Part shown: positions 61,142 to 64,000 of the stretch, piece after piece
Numbering within the stretch: the first letter of the stretch is position 1
Layout: each line of letters starts with the position of its first letter
NCBI GenBank assembly: GCA_009841225.1
Contig: VXMF01000048.1
Span: 124,001 to 188,000 of the forward strand
From: Terriglobia bacterium
GTDB taxonomy: Bacteria > Acidobacteriota > Terriglobia > Bryobacterales > UBA6623
Reading direction: 5' to 3'
Length of the DNA: 64,000 nt
Program-made: the position numbers and the translations under genes
The notes under the pieces: generated by a model
What the model saw: the letters and a program-made list of their open reading frames with translations, nothing else
Told to the model about the DNA's origin: nothing
Databases searched by the model: none

Positions 61142-62071
61142 ATGAAGTCCGGCTCGCTGCTCTTGGCCTTGGGCCTTGTCCCGGTCGTGTTGGCGGACCC
61201 GGTTGCCCAAGTTCGCTTTTCCCCCGACGGTGACGTCCTGGCCGTGGCGGGCGGGGAGACCGTACGCCTCACGCGTCTGGTAGGACCCCCGCAGCACGAC
61301 GAAGTGCTGGCAACAAGAATCAAACAGGTCCTCACGGTGGACTGGAGCGCGGATGGGGACTGGCTAGCCGTCGGTGGGGGGGCACCGGCGCAGTCCGGCA
61401 GGGTCGAGCTCTGGAAGCGGGGCGGAATCCAGGCCGAGCGGAACTGGACGGGATTCAAGGACCTCGTGTACGGATTGGGCCTCGATCCGCAGGGTCGGTG
61501 GCTGGCGGCGGCCGCTGCGGAGGGATTCGTGGCGGTGTTCGACACGGAGACCGGTGCGGAATTGGCGAAGTTGGAGGGGCATACCGCCCCCGTCCTCTGC
61601 GTCGAGTTTTCACCGGATGGCAGGATCCTTGCAAGCGGTGGTGCCGACCGGTCCATCCGGCTATGGGACACCGCGAGCTGGAACGAGCTGCGGACGCTGG
61701 TGAACCATAACGACGCTGTGCACGCGGTGGTCTTCGCGCCGGACGGCCAGACGCTCTATACCGCCTCGTTCGATGCCACGGTGCGGGTCTGGGATCCGGC
61801 CATTGGGCGCATGAAGAGGATCAATCGGGGCTTTGGCCGGGGCTTGCTCGGCATGGCCTATCAGGCTGAGGGGCATCGCCTGCTGGCGGGCGGTGCGGAC
61901 GGTCGAGTCTTTCTGGCGGAGGCCGACACGGGCGAGATCGTGCAAGAGATCGCCGCGATGCCGGCACGCAAGACCGCGTGGATCCAGACGGTCGACGTCT
62001 CCGCGGATTCCAACTGGTTCGCCTGGGCGGACAGCGAGGGCCGCTATCAGCTGAAGAGGGTGCGGCGGTGA
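61142..62071 (+). CDS. Exported WD40-repeat protein
   Basis: A 309-residue beta-propeller with a short signal sequence (LLLALGLVPVVLA). Seven or so WD-like repeats: VRFSPDGDVLAVAGG, VDWSADGDWLAVGGG, EGHTAPVLCVEFSPDGRILASGGADRSIRLWD, HAVVFAPDGQTLYTASFDATVRVWD. A docking scaffold for its operon partners is the likely role. Stop overlaps the next GTG start in GTGA. Confidence 0.9.
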   Translation: MKSGSLLLALGLVPVVLADPVAQVRFSPDGDVLAVAGGETVRLTRLVGPPQHDEVLATRIKQVLTVDWSADGDWLAVGGGAPAQSGRVELWKRGGIQAERNWTGFKDLVYGLGLDPQGRWLAAAAAEGFVAVFDTETGAELAKLEGHTAPVLCVEFSPDGRILASGGADRSIRLWDTASWNELRTLVNHNDAVHAVVFAPDGQTLYTASFDATVRVWDPAIGRMKRINRGFGRGLLGMAYQAEGHRLLAGGADGRVFLAEADTGEIVQEIAAMPARKTAWIQTVDVSADSNWFAWADSEGRYQLKRVRR

Positions 62072-64000
62072 GTGCCTCCCGAGCAACGCTGCCCTTGTTC
62101 TTGGTCGGGCTCGTTGCAAGCGCCGGGCTGGCGGAGGAAACCGTATACTCCGGGCCGCAGCCGGGAGAAGCGCTCCCGGGCTTCGAAGCTCTTGCCGTCA
62201 ACGGGCCGCACTCCGGAAGGGTGCATGACTTCGTCAGCGAGTATGGAGACGCTCCGATCCTGCTCGTCTTCGCGCACTACATCGACCGCAACGTATACGG
62301 GGTCTTGTGGCCGTGCGACCGTTACGGGGCCGAAAGAAGCGTGGCCGGCCTGAGGACATTGTTTGTCTTTCTGGCACCGGACCGCGTGTCCGGCGAGCGG
62401 CGCATGCAGCAGGTCAAGAGGTCGCTAACCTTGGAGGTTCCCGCGGCCGTGTCGATCGACGGCGTGGAGGGGCCAGGGGCCTACGGGCTCAACCGGCAGG
62501 TGGGTATCACCGCCATCATCGCCAAGGATCAGCGGGTGGTCGCCAATATTACGCTGGTGCAGCCGGGACTGGTCGACGCCCCCAGGATCATCGCGGAAGC
62601 GGCCAAGCTGGTTGGCGGTCATGTGCCGACGGGCGAGGAACTCGGCGATCACGGGCCACGGTACAGGATGAGGAGTGGCGTCCGGATACCGTATGAGGGC
62701 CCGTTCTCGGAGTCGCGGAGCGGGTTCATCCAGGAATCGGAAGATGTTCCTGATTTCGTGACGCAGGTGCAGCCCAAGATGGTCAAGGCAGGCTGTTTCT
62801 CCGGCGGGTGCCACGGTGCTGCGGCCGGCAAGGGGGGATTCAACCTCTCGCTGCTGGGCTACGATCCGGAACTGGACTACGAGTCGATTGTCCGACAGTA
62901 CTGGGGCAGGCGAGTGAATTTCGTGCGCCCGAGCGAGAGCTTGGTGCTTCAGAAGCCGACGTTTCAGGTGGTCCACGAGGGGGGCATGCGCTTCTCGCCC
63001 AACTCAGAGACCTACCGCGACCTGTTGGCGTGGATTGAAGGGGGAGCGCCGTTTCGGTCTGTGAACCCTAGGCAGATCACGAAGCTTGAGGTCGAGCCCG
63101 CCTCCCGCACCGTGAAGCGGCCCGGCACAGAGGGGCGGTTGAAGGTGATGGCGAGCTTTTCGGACGGGAATAGAGAGGACGTCACGGCTTACGCCCTCTA
63201 CATGTCGAACGACGACGCCGTTGCATCGATTGATCAAGACGGAAAGTTCACGGTCAACGCGCTGGGCGAGACCAGCCTCACCGCCCGCTACATGGGTCTG
63301 TTCGCGAACATGCGGGTCGGCATCCCCTTCGGTGGGGACCTTGAGACGATCGCTCGCCGACTTGAGGGGCAGTCGTCGTTCATCGACGAGCTGGTCGGAC
63401 GGAACCTGCTCCGCCTCGAGATCGAGCCCTCAGGAACCTGCACGGATGCCGAGTTCGCTCGGCGCGCCTATCTGGATATCGTCGGCACTCTTCCCACTGT
63501 CGCCGAGGCCCGGGCCTTTCTGGCCGATGGAAGGAGCGACAAGCGGGGCCGGTTGGTCGAGGAGCTGTTGACGCGGCCGGAGTTCGGCCAGTACTGGTCA
63601 CTGTGGCTGCTGGACGTGTTGCGCGTCAACGGGCGCACCATCGGGGCGGAGAACCTGGCGGTCTTCGCCGACTGGATCCGGAATGGTCTGGACGACGACA
63701 GGTCCCTGGGCACGATGGTCCGGGAGATTCTGACGGCCGTTGGCAACGGAACTGAAATAGCTGCAGCCAATTTCCTGCGGCGAGGAACCGATCCGAAGCT
63801 GCAGATGGAGCTTACGACCGAAGCCCTGATGGGCTCCCGTTCCCGGTGCGCCCAGTGCCATAATCACCCGTTCGACAGCTGGACGCAAACGCAGTACCAC
63901 CAGATGGCCGCGTTCTTCGTGCGGGTAACTAAGACGGAAAAGGGCATCGCCCTGGTCGATCACGGCGAGATCGAGCATCCAAAGACTGGCGAGATCGTCG
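62068..64000 (+). CDS. DUF1549/Planctomycete-cytochrome-type multidomain protein (3' end outside window)
   Basis: From GTG 62068 (overlapping the WD40 stop) the frame is open to the right edge, 644 codons so far. Layout: signal peptide (LPLFLVGLVASAGLA); a redoxin-like domain (about 25-190) without an evident C-x-x-C; a heme-type motif C-F-S-G-G-C-H with K-G-G-F-N-L-S-L-L-G-Y-D-P (about 249-275), as in cytochrome-like proteins of this family; a bacterial Ig-like domain (about 330-430); DUF1549 (about 445-600: EFARRAYLDIVGTLPT); and C-A-Q-C-H-N-H-P (about 605), the hallmark of the following DUF1553 part. Membrane-associated role with DUF1501 is inferred. Confidence 0.9.
   Translation, partial: MSASRATLPLFLVGLVASAGLAEETVYSGPQPGEALPGFEALAVNGPHSGRVHDFVSEYGDAPILLVFAHYIDRNVYGVLWPCDRYGAERSVAGLRTLFVFLAPDRVSGERRMQQVKRSLTLEVPAAVSIDGVEGPGAYGLNRQVGITAIIAKDQRVVANITLVQPGLVDAPRIIAEAAKLVGGHVPTGEELGDHGPRYRMRSGVRIPYEGPFSESRSGFIQESEDVPDFVTQVQPKMVKAGCFSGGCHGAAAGKGGFNLSLLGYDPELDYESIVRQYWGRRVNFVRPSESLVLQKPTFQVVHEGGMRFSPNSETYRDLLAWIEGGAPFRSVNPRQITKLEVEPASRTVKRPGTEGRLKVMASFSDGNREDVTAYALYMSNDDAVASIDQDGKFTVNALGETSLTARYMGLFANMRVGIPFGGDLETIARRLEGQSSFIDELVGRNLLRLEIEPSGTCTDAEFARRAYLDIVGTLPTVAEARAFLADGRSDKRGRLVEELLTRPEFGQYWSLWLLDVLRVNGRTIGAENLAVFADWIRNGLDDDRSLGTMVREILTAVGNGTEIAAANFLRRGTDPKLQMELTTEALMGSRSRCAQCHNHPFDSWTQTQYHQMAAFFVRVTKTEKGIALVDHGEIEHPKTGEIV

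Noticed and set aside
1..64000. CRISPR arrays, insertion sequences, integrase or phage genes, rRNA
   Set aside because: None seen on reading both strands; no regularly spaced repeats and no transposase-like frames.

Overview
This is about 64 kb of GC-rich, densely coding bacterial chromosome. It has no rRNA, tRNA, CRISPR, phage or insertion-sequence signal that I could find. The best lineage guess is an Acidobacteriota bacterium of the Solibacter/Bryobacter type. The gene at 23107-25212 carries a Solibacter-type N-terminal module (TIGR03437-like). The window also has DUF1501, WD40 and Planctomycete-cytochrome-type genes, many exported sulfatases, and a hopanoid-associated epimerase. The assignment is inference.

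Layout. 1-7.8 kb: sulfatases, an SGNH/BNR-4 protein and an esterase-SMP-30 fusion. 8.3-9.8 kb: an unusual ferredoxin plus a Cys-rich partner. 10-23 kb: amidohydrolase, S24 repressor, two enoyl-CoA hydratase-like genes, an M19 peptidase, DNA glycosylase Tag, a two-domain metallo-beta-lactamase-fold lipoprotein, a GT-C-like membrane protein, an M49-like lipoprotein and a methyltransferase. 23-25 kb: a Solibacter-module/heme/copper-monooxygenase-like fusion. 25.4-31.7 kb: housekeeping block purM-purN-tyrS, mtaB and an Nramp-like transporter. 31.8-46.7 kb: sulfatases, two vapBC loci, a PQQ-type propeller, a tandem duplication of an alpha/beta hydrolase plus Gfo/Idh/MocA gene (one Gfo copy collapsed), M19 and tpx. 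47.7-57 kb: CPA2 antiporter, htpG-hspQ, hpnA, galM-SMP-30 and msrP. 57-64 kb: a sulfatase, hicB with a nonsense-mutated hicA, then the operon DUF1501-WD40-DUF1549, which runs off the window.

How it works together. Seven sulfatases, esterases, Gfo oxidoreductases, SMP-30 lactonases and aldose epimerase, mostly with signal peptides or lipoprotein signals, fit catabolism of sulfated or acylated glycans outside the cytoplasm. Around this sit oxidative-stress genes (tpx, msrP) and chaperones (htpG, hspQ).

The most notable signals are: (i) five toxin-antitoxin loci, of which two vapBC are intact while three (DUF433/DUF5615, ParDE, HicAB) keep an open antitoxin next to a broken toxin; (ii) the tandem duplication with an in-frame-deleted Gfo pseudogene; (iii) a ferredoxin whose second 4Fe-4S motif is split by a long insertion, translationally coupled to an unknown Cys-rich protein; (iv) a long reading frame from 62068 to the end of the window. 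I cannot claim a proven new system; (iii) is the best candidate.
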